Source: Hyphomicrobiales bacterium
GTDB taxonomy: Bacteria; Pseudomonadota; Alphaproteobacteria; Rhizobiales; JAJFHB01
Length of the DNA stretch: 64,000 nucleotides
Direction of reading: 5' to 3'
NCBI GenBank assembly: GCA_021775755.1
Contig: JAJFHE010000033.1
Span: 186,001-250,000 of the forward strand
Part shown: positions 54,444 to 62,877 of the stretch, one piece after another
Layout of the letters: each line of letters begins with the position of its first letter
How positions within the stretch are numbered: position 1 is the first letter of the stretch
The notes under the pieces: model-generated
Seen by the model: the letters and a program-made list of their open reading frames with translations, nothing else
Told to the model about the DNA's origin: nothing
The model's database searches: none
Translations under genes and position numbers: made by a program

Positions 54444-55376
54444 TCAATCAGTGGTTATCTCCGCTTCACGCCCGATGATTTGTTCCTTCACGACCTTGTC
54501 CGCAATCAGATCGCGCAGCCATTTGTGCTTCGTAGAGTGATGTGTGCGAGAGGTCCATATCAGGTCGATTTCGAACGGTGCCGCGCAGGGACACACGCAG
54601 ACATGGACATCCTCGCCATAGGACAGAGCAATTCGGCTCGGCACGGTCGCAACGAGGTCGGTGCCCGCTACAACTTCTTGCAGGTTTGCGGGGCTTGGCA
54701 GTGACAAAGTCCGATTGAGCTGCAAGCCCTGTGCGTCAAGTTGGGTCAGATACCCCGAACGCCAGTTACCTCCATAGGTAACCACGGCATGATTGGCGCC
54801 GACGTAAGCCTCTAGCGACAACTCACCCGATGAAAGAGGATTGCTCCGGTCCATAACGCACACATAGTGTTCGCTCATCAGCCGGCGACAAAAAAGCCCG
54901 TTCTCGTCGGGCCTGATCGGTCCGATCAGCATGTCCGCTTCGGCCCGTTTCAACATTGCCGTTCCCTTGGCCGAAGACATCACAAGTTCAAGCGCCACGC
55001 CAGGCGCACGCCGCCGCAGTTCTCGCACGAGCAAGGGTATAATCGTCTGCCGCTCATAGTAGTTGCAGGCGATTGTAAATGTCTCTTTCGTGGTCGAGGG
55101 ATCAAACACCACCGGATCCGCGATGGATTCAAATTGCTCCAGAATCTGAACCGACACGTCGACGATCTCCCGGCACCGATCAGTGGCGGCGATCCCGCCG
55201 CCCTGCCGCACGAACAGCGGATCCCGGAACGCCTTGCGCAACCGGTCAATCGTATAGCTCACGTTGGACTGATTGACGTCCAGCACCTCCGCCGCCACCG
55301 AGAACGAGCCGTGGTCGAACACCAGCCGAAGTGTGCGAAGCGCTGCAAAGTCTGTGGCCAACGGGTTGACTTCCAT
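54444..55376 (-). CDS. LysR-family transcriptional regulator
   Basis: 310 residues from the ATG at 55376 (MEVNPLATDFAALRTLRLVF). N-terminal helix-turn-helix (GSFSVAAEVLDVNQSNVSYT) and effector domain of the NodD/NahR-like branch. The track start at 55454 would overlap the operator. Divergent from the P450 gene; the 161-bp gap contains a 15-bp palindrome with a T-N11-A core. It probably controls the P450/Rieske pair. Effector unknown. Confidence 0.9.
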   Translation of the reverse strand: MEVNPLATDFAALRTLRLVFDHGSFSVAAEVLDVNQSNVSYTIDRLRKAFRDPLFVRQGGGIAATDRCREIVDVSVQILEQFESIADPVVFDPSTTKETFTIACNYYERQTIIPLLVRELRRRAPGVALELVMSSAKGTAMLKRAEADMLIGPIRPDENGLFCRRLMSEHYVCVMDRSNPLSSGELSLEAYVGANHAVVTYGGNWRSGYLTQLDAQGLQLNRTLSLPSPANLQEVVAGTDLVATVPSRIALSYGEDVHVCVCPCAAPFEIDLIWTSRTHHSTKHKWLRDLIADKVVKEQIIGREAEITTD

Positions 55377-55431
55377 TATCTGCGTTTCCTGTATGTGAGC
55401 GGTTCGAGTCTGATGATTGCAAAGCACAAGT

Positions 55432-55446
55432 ATCAATTTAATTGAT
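55432..55446. promoter_or_regulatory. LysR-type operator palindrome
   Basis: ATCAATT-T-AATTGAT, a perfect 15-bp dyad that includes a T-N11-A LysR box, lies 56 bp upstream of the LysR ATG and 92 bp upstream of the P450 ATG. Position fits a shared recognition site. Confidence 0.7.
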
Positions 55447-55537
55447 TTCAGCAATTAATACCATCGGATTGTCTAATGATTTGCCGAGCATTAAGACATC
55501 CAGGCAGCATGACCACCGCACATATGGGGATCGCCGG

Positions 55538-56713
55538 ATGAACAAGGCTCCAATCGACGAAACGATTACAATCGATCAATTGACGCTGGACCCTTATCCG
55601 GTTTACCGGCGCTTGAGATCCGATGCGCCGGTATTGCGGGTAACATCCGTTGGCCGAACCTTGCTGACCAAAGCAGAAGATACAAGGGCCGTGAAAGACA
55701 ATCCCGAGCTGTTCAGCTCAAACGATCCGGGCACTCCTATGGAACGCGCCTTCAAGGCGCACACGCTGATGCGCAAGGACGGTGCGGATCATATGCGGGA
55801 GCGCCAGGCAATGACGCCTGCGTTTTCGCCGAAGAACTTGAAAACGGTCTGGGCTCCGAAGTATCTGGAGCTCGCCGAGCAATATGTTGGCCAGTTACCG
55901 CGCGGAGAGATCGTCGATCTGTATCCGCTGCTTGCCGGACCTCTTGCAGCATGTTTTCTCGCTCACCTGATGGGAATTCCGCATGCAACAGACGAGGACA
56001 TGCAGCGCTGGTCCCAGATATTGATCGACGGAGCCGGAAACTTTGGCTGGCAGCCCGGGCCGTTTGAGCGCTCAGATACCGCAAACGCGGAAATAGACAC
56101 CTGTATCGAAGCACATGCTCATAATCCGGGGGACAGAGAGGAGCAGTCCGCCCTGTCCGTCATGCTCGCGGCTGACGATCCGCTTCCGATGAGCCAGATC
56201 ATTGCCAATATCAAAATCGCCATTGGCGGCGGCATCAATGAGCCAAGAGACGCCTTGCTGACCATGATTTACGGGCTGCTCACCAATCCGGATCAATTGG
56301 ACGAGATCAAGCGCGCAAACAACTGGGGCGACGCTTTCGAAGAAGGCGTGCGGTGGGTCGCACCAATACAAACGAGTTCACGCCTGGTCATGGCGGACAC
56401 GGAGATCCGCGGCCACTTTATCCCGAAAGGAGATGTCGTCATGACTGTGCAGGCCTCAGCAAATCACGATGAAGAGCTGTTCGACCGGCCTGAACGTTTC
56501 GACGCGTTCCGGGTGAAGAAACCGCATCAGGCCTTTGGCAGCGGGCCGCACCACTGCCTGGGCGCGCATATCTCTCGCCGGTTCGTCGGTCAGATCATAC
56601 TGCCGCTGCTGTTTGATAGCTTTCCAGGCATGGAACTCCCCGACCCGCACGCGGTACGCTGGCGCGGTTTCGGTTTCCGCGGCCCGATCGAACTGCCTGT
56701 TCTCCTGAATTGA
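55538..56713 (+). CDS. Cytochrome P450
   Basis: 391-residue soluble class I-type P450 from the ATG at 55538 (MNKAPIDETITID); the 55442 start in the track lies inside the operator. Haem loop FGSGPHHCLGAHISR with axial Cys near residue 340, EGVR (ExxR) in the K helix, and an I-helix reading GGGINEPRD, in which the usual acid-alcohol pair E/D-T is E-P. No ferredoxin or reductase gene is adjacent. Followed after 168 bp by a Rieske oxygenase. Substrate unknown. Confidence 0.9.
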   Translation: MNKAPIDETITIDQLTLDPYPVYRRLRSDAPVLRVTSVGRTLLTKAEDTRAVKDNPELFSSNDPGTPMERAFKAHTLMRKDGADHMRERQAMTPAFSPKNLKTVWAPKYLELAEQYVGQLPRGEIVDLYPLLAGPLAACFLAHLMGIPHATDEDMQRWSQILIDGAGNFGWQPGPFERSDTANAEIDTCIEAHAHNPGDREEQSALSVMLAADDPLPMSQIIANIKIAIGGGINEPRDALLTMIYGLLTNPDQLDEIKRANNWGDAFEEGVRWVAPIQTSSRLVMADTEIRGHFIPKGDVVMTVQASANHDEELFDRPERFDAFRVKKPHQAFGSGPHHCLGAHISRRFVGQIILPLLFDSFPGMELPDPHAVRWRGFGFRGPIELPVLLN

Positions 56714-56881
56714 CGCTCCTTCCCGTGCCTGCTCCGCTTTCGCGGTAATGGCGGAAACGATGGGGCATGTGCAAAAAATTTCACGCAAGTGCGGCGCGAC
56801 AACTGTTTTGCGGCCGCGTTGAAGAGGCTACGCTTCGTCCTGGAATTACCACCCCCCGTGCCGCAGGATCGAGGAAGCCTC

Positions 56882-58021
56882 ATGACCGCCGTTCCACAGT
56901 CAACGGATGCCAGTTCGGAACAGCTCCCTCTTCAGGGCCTGCCCGCGTCCGCCTACACCGGGGCCGACTGGTACGAACGCGAACAGCGCAAACTCTTCGC
57001 CCGCACATGGACGTGCATAGGCACTCTGGACGACGTACCCGCTCCGGGCGATGCGCGGCCAGTTCTCGTGGCGGGACGCGATTTGCTGCTTGTGCGTGAC
57101 GAAAACGGTGAGGTGCACGTTCACAACAATTATTGCCGCCACCGCGGCCATCCGATCCTCAAGGAGCCGGCGAGTGGACTGAAGAGACTGGTGTGCCCCT
57201 ATCACGCCTGGGCCTACGAGTTGGACGGATCATTGAAGCGCGCGCCGCATTTCGGCGGCGTCGGTGAGCATCAGCCCGATGGCGATAGTTCCACCGTGCC
57301 AGGACTGAAGCCTGTGAGGTCCGCCATCTGGCACCGGCTTGTGTTCGTCAACCTGGACGAAAACGCGGTTCCGTTCGACGACTTCATCGCCCCCTTGAAC
57401 GAGCGCTGGAGCGCTTACGATTTCTCTACGCTGCAACGCGGCGCGAGTCGTACTTACCACGTCGCCTGCAACTGGAAGCTCGCCGTTGAAAACTTCATCG
57501 ACTTCTACCACCTGCCGGCCGTCCACAAAGGACTGAACAGCTACTCTGCCATGCAGGATCACTATTTCATCCGCCATGACGGACTGTTTTTCGGCGAGGG
57601 CAACGACCACTACGCGCCAGATGATGCCGCGGCAGGCAAGCTGCCGCCGTTCCCCGGACTGGCACCTGAACTGATGCAAAAGACCGAGGCACTGTGTCTT
57701 GCTCCCAATCTCCTGATCACCGTGTTCAACGATAATCTACGCGCGATTATCGTTGAGCCCATGGGACCTGGAAGGTGCCGCGAACGCATCAACGTTTTCT
57801 TTGTGGGAGACGCTGCGACCGCTCCGGAACTTGAAAGCGTGCGCGAAGCCGCGGTGAGCCGATTTCTGGAATTCAACAACGAAGACATCGAAATCATCGA
57901 AACCCTGCAGTCGGCCTTTGAGGTCAACGGTTACGACGGAGGCTGCTTCTCACCCTATTTCGACCAGAACATCGATCACTTCCAGCGCCTGATAAGCACT
58001 GCCCTGGAAGAGCCCTCATAA
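56882..58021 (+). CDS. Rieske non-haem iron oxygenase, alpha subunit
   Basis: 379 residues; ATG at 56882 with GAGGAAG upstream, in place of the track's 56789. Rieske 2Fe-2S site CRH-x17-CPYH (YCRHRGHPILKEPASGLKRL...), then mononuclear iron site NFIDFYHLPAVH. The layout resembles stachydrine/glycine-betaine/carnitine-type N-dealkylating oxygenases more than aromatic-ring dioxygenases, since no beta subunit is present, but this is only suggestive. It is co-directional with the P450. No reductase is encoded nearby, so electrons must come from elsewhere. Confidence 0.88.
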   Translation: MTAVPQSTDASSEQLPLQGLPASAYTGADWYEREQRKLFARTWTCIGTLDDVPAPGDARPVLVAGRDLLLVRDENGEVHVHNNYCRHRGHPILKEPASGLKRLVCPYHAWAYELDGSLKRAPHFGGVGEHQPDGDSSTVPGLKPVRSAIWHRLVFVNLDENAVPFDDFIAPLNERWSAYDFSTLQRGASRTYHVACNWKLAVENFIDFYHLPAVHKGLNSYSAMQDHYFIRHDGLFFGEGNDHYAPDDAAAGKLPPFPGLAPELMQKTEALCLAPNLLITVFNDNLRAIIVEPMGPGRCRERINVFFVGDAATAPELESVREAAVSRFLEFNNEDIEIIETLQSAFEVNGYDGGCFSPYFDQNIDHFQRLISTALEEPS

Positions 58022-58038
58022 AATTATGAGCGCAAACC

Positions 58039-59265
58039 TCAACCGCCTTGCCGCAAGCGGTCGAGTACACGCGCGCTCGGGTAGCCATCGGGGACGAGCC
58101 CGGCACGCTGCTGGAAGGCACGCAGTGCCGTAACGGTCTTGGGACCGATGCGACCGTCGATTTCGCCGATCGTGTAGCCACGGCTGGCGAGCAACTTCTG
58201 GAGTTCGCGCTTCTGATCGCTGGACAGCGGCCGGTCTGAACGCGGCCACGCCGCCTGCACACTTGGCCGGCCCCGTAACCGGTCGGCAAGCAGGCTCACG
58301 GCAAGTGCGTAGGAGACGGAGTTGTTGTACCGCAGGATGGCGCGGAAATTGGCAAACACTATAAAGGCCGGCCCTTCAGCGCCTGCCGGTACGATAATTG
58401 AGCCTTCCGTTGCCCAATCGGGAAAACTTGCCCCATCCATGCGCTTGACACCGAGCGCCACCCATTCGGCGGTCAGCATCTGAGTGGCGAGGCCCGACTC
58501 TGAAAAGTCAAACCCGTCCGGCAGCTTCACCTCATAGCCCCAACGCACGTCATTGTTCCAACCGGACGCGGCGAGGTAATTCGCGGTCGAGGCAAGCGCA
58601 TCGCTCATGCTGCGCCAGATGTCGCGCTGCCCATCGCCGGTAAAATCGACGGCATGCTCTTCGTAAGTTGTCGGAATGAACTGGGTGTGGCCCATGGCGC
58701 CCGCCCATGATCCGACCATGCGCGCTGGCGTGACGTCTCCGTTTTCAAGAATCTTGAGCGCCGCGATCAATTGCTCGCGCCCGAAATCAGACCGCCTGCC
58801 GCTATACGCCAGACTTGCCAGCGAGCGGATGACGTTCTGGCTGCCACGGTTGCGGCCGTAGCTCGTCTCCATGCCCCAGATGGCGACGAGATAATAGTAG
58901 CTGACGTCGAAACGCCGGCCGATTTCGCGCAACCGGGAAGAGTTCGCGCGAATCTTCGCTTTGCCCTGGCGGATACGCAGGCGTGAGACGGCACGATCGA
59001 GGTAGTCCCAGATGGGCCGTACGAATTCCGGCTGACTGCTTTCGGACCGCACAATGCGCGGATCAGGCGTTACACCGACAAACGCCTTGTCGAAGGTCGT
59101 GCGGGAAACGCCCGCGCTGCGCGCTTGCGGCCACAACTGTTCAACAAAGCGCGCAAAGCGGTCGCCGGACGATGGCTCACGCTCAGCCTTCGCGGCCGGC
59201 GCAAGTACACATCCCGTCGCGGCGAGAACAAATACAAACACGATACGGATCAGCAAAGCGGACAT
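58039..59265 (-). CDS. Lytic murein transglycosylase, MltB family
   Basis: 408 residues; ATG at 59265 (MSALLIRIVFVFVLAATGCV) rather than the TTG at 59271. Signal peptide; the cysteine in AATGCVLAP could be a lipobox (ATGC), making it a lipoprotein. The SLT-type domain has catalytic Glu in IWGMETSYGRN and the MltB landmarks GSWAGAMGHTQFIPTTY and DFTGDGQRDIW. A C-terminal peptidoglycan-binding domain (LLASRGYTIGEIDGRIGPKT, ALRAFQQRAGL) follows. It cleaves the glycan strand of murein. Converges on the Rieske oxygenase. Confidence 0.93.
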   Translation of the reverse strand: MSALLIRIVFVFVLAATGCVLAPAAKAEREPSSGDRFARFVEQLWPQARSAGVSRTTFDKAFVGVTPDPRIVRSESSQPEFVRPIWDYLDRAVSRLRIRQGKAKIRANSSRLREIGRRFDVSYYYLVAIWGMETSYGRNRGSQNVIRSLASLAYSGRRSDFGREQLIAALKILENGDVTPARMVGSWAGAMGHTQFIPTTYEEHAVDFTGDGQRDIWRSMSDALASTANYLAASGWNNDVRWGYEVKLPDGFDFSESGLATQMLTAEWVALGVKRMDGASFPDWATEGSIIVPAGAEGPAFIVFANFRAILRYNNSVSYALAVSLLADRLRGRPSVQAAWPRSDRPLSSDQKRELQKLLASRGYTIGEIDGRIGPKTVTALRAFQQRAGLVPDGYPSARVLDRLRQGG

Positions 59266-59404
59266 TTCCAATCACAATCCCCGGCATGGCCTCTGCGCCA
59301 TTCCCCAAATGTCTAGCAAATCAGGCGCTCGTGACAAGCGCCTGGTGCACGAATCCTGGGTGTAATTGGTAAGCTTTCGGTGAACAAAACCGCCGAGGCA
59401 GGGA

Positions 59405-60406
59405 TCAACTGGCCTTGTCGCGGGCCTGCAAGTCGATCAGCCGGCGTTCCCAACTCAGCGCATGAGTGACGATTTCATCGAGATTGTCGTGTTGCGGCGC
59501 CCAGTGAAGCGCCTCGCGGATCCTGTCAGCGCCCGCCACCAGAGATGGCGGATCGCCTGCACGGCGCGGTGCATCGCGCACATCGAGAGCGTGCCCGCAG
59601 GCTCTTTCAACGGACTTGATCACATCGAGAACCGATGCCCCGTGGCCGTAACCGCAATTGAAGACATTGCTTTCACCACCGGCGCGCAAAAATTCGAGCG
59701 CCAAAAGATGCGCTCGGGCAAGATCGGAGACGTGAATGTAATCGCGCACGCATGTGCCGTCGGGCGTATCGTAGTCGCGCCCGAAGACATCAAGATGGTC
59801 ACGCTGCCCGAGCGCTGCCTGGCAGGCGACCTTGATGAGATGGGTCGCGCGCGGCGTCGACTGTCCGGTGCGCCCGTCAGGATCGCCGCCGGCAACATTG
59901 AAGTAGCGCAGCGCCACATAGTTGAAGTCATGCGCGAAGGCCGCATCGCGCAGCATCCACTCCGTCATCAGTTTGGAAGAGCCGTAGGGCGAGATCGGAT
60001 CGAGCGCGACGTCTTCGAGAACCGGCGACGTTTCCGCCATGCCGTAAACGGCAGCCGTAGACGAGAAAATGAACCGTCCGACCCCCTGATTGATGCAGCT
60101 TTCGACAAGCGCGCGCGATTTGACGGTGTTGTTTTCGTAGTACCCAAGCGGGTCGCTCACCGAATCAGGCACCACGATGGAGCCGGCAAAATGGATGACG
60201 GCGTCGACGTTGTTTGCGCGCAGCACATTTTCCACCAGCGCCTGATCGCCAATGTCGCCTTCGACAAACTCGACTTCCTGCGGCACCGCCCAGCGGAAGC
60301 CGGTCGAGAGATTATCGATGACAACGACATTCTCGCCCGCACCGAGCAGTTCGAGCACCATATGAGAACCGATGTAACCGGCACCACCTGAAACGAGTAC
60401 AGCCAT
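59405..60406 (-). CDS. galE: UDP-glucose 4-epimerase
   Basis: 333-residue short-chain dehydrogenase-type epimerase interconverting UDP-glucose and UDP-galactose. NAD motif GGAGYIGSHM at the N-terminus, catalytic Ser in FIFSSTAAVYG, Tyr/Lys in YGSSKLMTE, and GTCVRDYIHVSDLARAH. The ATG at 60406 (MAVLVSGGAGYIGSH) is the family start; the longer track ORF is not needed. Divergent from galU, both serving UDP-sugar supply for exopolysaccharide or LPS. Confidence 0.96.
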   Translation of the reverse strand: MAVLVSGGAGYIGSHMVLELLGAGENVVVIDNLSTGFRWAVPQEVEFVEGDIGDQALVENVLRANNVDAVIHFAGSIVVPDSVSDPLGYYENNTVKSRALVESCINQGVGRFIFSSTAAVYGMAETSPVLEDVALDPISPYGSSKLMTEWMLRDAAFAHDFNYVALRYFNVAGGDPDGRTGQSTPRATHLIKVACQAALGQRDHLDVFGRDYDTPDGTCVRDYIHVSDLARAHLLALEFLRAGGESNVFNCGYGHGASVLDVIKSVERACGHALDVRDAPRRAGDPPSLVAGADRIREALHWAPQHDNLDEIVTHALSWERRLIDLQARDKAS

Positions 60407-60552
60407 AACGCCCACTTTACCTGTGTAGTTTCGGGCAGGAAGCGAAAATTCCACGCCTGCCGCTCATTGTTGGTTGGGACGTTAACGGAAAATCCTTGAA
60501 AACTCGTAATGATCTCCTCATTCATGCGGAAATCGGGTTGAGGAGGGCGACG

Positions 60553-61437
60553 ATGGGCCGTCAGATCAAGAAAGCTGTGTTCCCGGTGGCGGGTTTGGGC
60601 ACGCGGTTTCTTCCCGCCACCAAGGCGATGCCGAAGGAGATGCTGACGGTGGTCGACCGTCCCGCCATCCAGATCGTCGTCGACGAGGCACGCGAAGCGG
60701 GCATTGAGCATTTCATCTTCGTGACCGGCCGCAACAAGGGCGTTATCGAAGACCATTTCGACAAGCAGTACGAACTGGAAGAAACTCTTCGCCAGCGCGG
60801 GAAAATCAAGGAACTGACGTTGCTTCAGGCGGACCTGCCGGGCGCCGGTCAGACGAGTTTCACCCGCCAGCAGGAACCTCTTGGGCTCGGCCACGCCGTG
60901 TGGTGCGCCCGCGACCTGGTCGGCGGCGAGCCTTTCGCCCTGCTTCTGCCGGACGTTCTGGTTCACGCAGAACGCGGCTGCCTTGCCCAGATGATGGATG
61001 TCTACAATGCCCATGGCGGCAACATCATTGCCGTTGAGGAAGTGCCGCGCGAGCGCATCCACAATTACGGCATCGTTGGCGTCGGCGAGGAACTTGATAG
61101 CGCCTTCCGCATTACCGGCATGGTCGAAAAGCCGACCGCCGACGAAGCGCCCTCCAATCTCATGATCCTTGGCCGCTACATCCTGCAGCCCGAGATTTTC
61201 GATGTTCTGTCATCGCAGGATCCAGGCTCCGGTGGCGAAATCCAGATCACCGATGCGATGATTTCGCTGATGGAAAGCCAGGACTTCTTCGGCTGCCGCT
61301 TCGAGGGCCGCTCCTACGACTGCGGCGACAAGATAGGCTTCCTCACGGCAAATGTCGCATTCGCCCTCGGCCGCGAAGACATCGGGCCGAACTTCCTCTC
61401 CGCGCTTCAGGATATTCTCAAAGACCAAACTTCGTGA
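60553..61437 (+). CDS. galU: UTP-glucose-1-phosphate uridylyltransferase
   Basis: 294 residues. The nucleotide-binding motif GLGTRFLPATKAMPKEML begins at residue ~14, followed by VVDRPAIQIVVDEAREAGIE, PLGLGHAVWCAR and the C-terminal GRSYDCGDKIGFL. GAGGAGG lies just upstream of the ATG at 60553; the track start at 60496 is rejected. Divergent from galE with a 146-bp promoter region. Makes UDP-glucose for envelope polysaccharides. Confidence 0.97.
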   Translation: MGRQIKKAVFPVAGLGTRFLPATKAMPKEMLTVVDRPAIQIVVDEAREAGIEHFIFVTGRNKGVIEDHFDKQYELEETLRQRGKIKELTLLQADLPGAGQTSFTRQQEPLGLGHAVWCARDLVGGEPFALLLPDVLVHAERGCLAQMMDVYNAHGGNIIAVEEVPRERIHNYGIVGVGEELDSAFRITGMVEKPTADEAPSNLMILGRYILQPEIFDVLSSQDPGSGGEIQITDAMISLMESQDFFGCRFEGRSYDCGDKIGFLTANVAFALGREDIGPNFLSALQDILKDQTS

Positions 61438-61444
61438 ATTTGGG

Positions 61445-62698
61445 CTATTCCTGCCACAGCAGCCCAAGGTGCACGGAGTTGATCTCATAATCGCTGCCGG
61501 CGATGGAGCTGTCGAAAAAAGTGTATGAATAGCCCGCTCTGACCGCGAACTGCCGGTTGAGCTGATAGGTCAGCCCGGCCGCGAATGCCCAGGTTTCTTC
61601 GCTGAGGGCAATGCCCTCGAAGTCCCGCACTGAATAATCGAAATCCGCCCCAAACAGGAAATGCCGGCGCAACTCGTGATCGACGCCAATGCCGAAACTA
61701 TAGGTGAGCGCACCGGAAGAGCCCGTTGTCGCGGTTTCCTCGACGCCCGAGGAGGCACGAAAATTGACCGTCGTCAGGGGTGTCGGCCGCCACGTCAGAT
61801 CGGCATCGACGGTGACACCCTCGATATCGGAGAGTGCGGCGTCTTCAAACTCGCGGACTTCGTAGCCGACCGAGGCTTCGCCGGTAATCAGAGGGCTCAC
61901 TTCGACCCGCACGCCGGCGCGTGCGTTGTAGCCGTCCGAATCGCGGGCAAATCCGTTGTCGTCGATTTCCTGCTCGTGACGCCGCGCCGAAAAGCCTGCC
62001 GCCACAAACGGCTGCAGCCTCGGCGAGATGTCGTAGCCAAGACGCAGCTCGCCGCCAGCTTCATAGTAGTTGCGGTCGGCATTGCTCTGCACTCCGCCGC
62101 CGACGAGATCGACATCTTCAACGAGATTGTAATCGAAGGTGCCTTCCGCGCGCGCAGTCACACGGTTGAACTGGTGCTCGATGGCGCCGAGTGTCGCAAT
62201 GCTGTGTTCGTTAGGCGGCTCGGCGGCGGCACCTGGAACGTCGACTTCACCGCGGCCTTCCTGATCGAGTGTGTAGGAAGCTTCCGTTTCAACGGTGGTG
62301 CGCGAGAAAAGGTCAAGCCGCGTGCCAAGCACGACATTGACCCGGGTTTCGTCTTCACTTGGATTGCCGAAGAAAAACAGATGCCGCGACGACACTTCAA
62401 ATCGTGTCTGATGCCGCGCCCAGTCGCTTTCGACACGCAATTCCGGCGCGACGAAATAGCCAACATCGCTGACCCGGCCGGTGTTGGCGGCGAATACGTT
62501 ATCGGTGATCTCTAGGCCCGTTTCCACGGACGGATAGGCGATGAACGCACCAGCCCCGACCCCTCCGGGCTGGTACGCATCATCCGTAACGGGCGCAGGC
62601 GTAACCTGCTGTGCCCGGGCAGCGCCCTGCATGCCGTACGCAAGACCCAAAGCGGCTGAGACCACTGCCACGAATCGATACAGACTCATTATAAACAC
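61445..62698 (-). CDS. Outer-membrane beta-barrel protein
   Basis: 417 residues; signal peptide (MSLYRFVAVVSAALGLAYGM, cleavage near ARA-Q). The remainder is a series of amphipathic strands with regular aromatic girdles (RHQTRFEVSSRHLFFFGN, RQFAVRAGYSYTFFDSS), ending NSVHLGLLWQE, consistent with a ~16-strand barrel of the family often found beside exopolysaccharide genes in alphaproteobacteria. Start at 62698 or at the Met three codons later. Convergent with galU. A role in glycan export is suggested only by the neighbourhood. Confidence 0.8.
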   Translation of the reverse strand: MFIMSLYRFVAVVSAALGLAYGMQGAARAQQVTPAPVTDDAYQPGGVGAGAFIAYPSVETGLEITDNVFAANTGRVSDVGYFVAPELRVESDWARHQTRFEVSSRHLFFFGNPSEDETRVNVVLGTRLDLFSRTTVETEASYTLDQEGRGEVDVPGAAAEPPNEHSIATLGAIEHQFNRVTARAEGTFDYNLVEDVDLVGGGVQSNADRNYYEAGGELRLGYDISPRLQPFVAAGFSARRHEQEIDDNGFARDSDGYNARAGVRVEVSPLITGEASVGYEVREFEDAALSDIEGVTVDADLTWRPTPLTTVNFRASSGVEETATTGSSGALTYSFGIGVDHELRRHFLFGADFDYSVRDFEGIALSEETWAFAAGLTYQLNRQFAVRAGYSYTFFDSSIAGSDYEINSVHLGLLWQE

Positions 62699-62816
62699 GC
62701 GCTTTCAACGCAAACTCACACACCTGATCCGCACAACATTCCGGTACAACGGCCCGGCAAACTGAACAGCGGAACACGGGAGAAAAACTAGAGATTCATG
62801 GTTAATAAGTTGTGTA

Positions 62817-62828
62817 GTGCACGTGCAC
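62817..62828. promoter_or_regulatory. 12-bp perfect palindrome upstream of glpD
   Basis: GTGCACGTGCAC lies 49 bp before the glpD ATG, in the divergent region shared with the barrel protein. It could be a repressor site; chance occurrence cannot be excluded. Confidence 0.3.
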
Positions 62829-62877
62829 GCACGGCACGGTACAAGCGGGCAACGGAAACACCGGACAATTGGCACCC

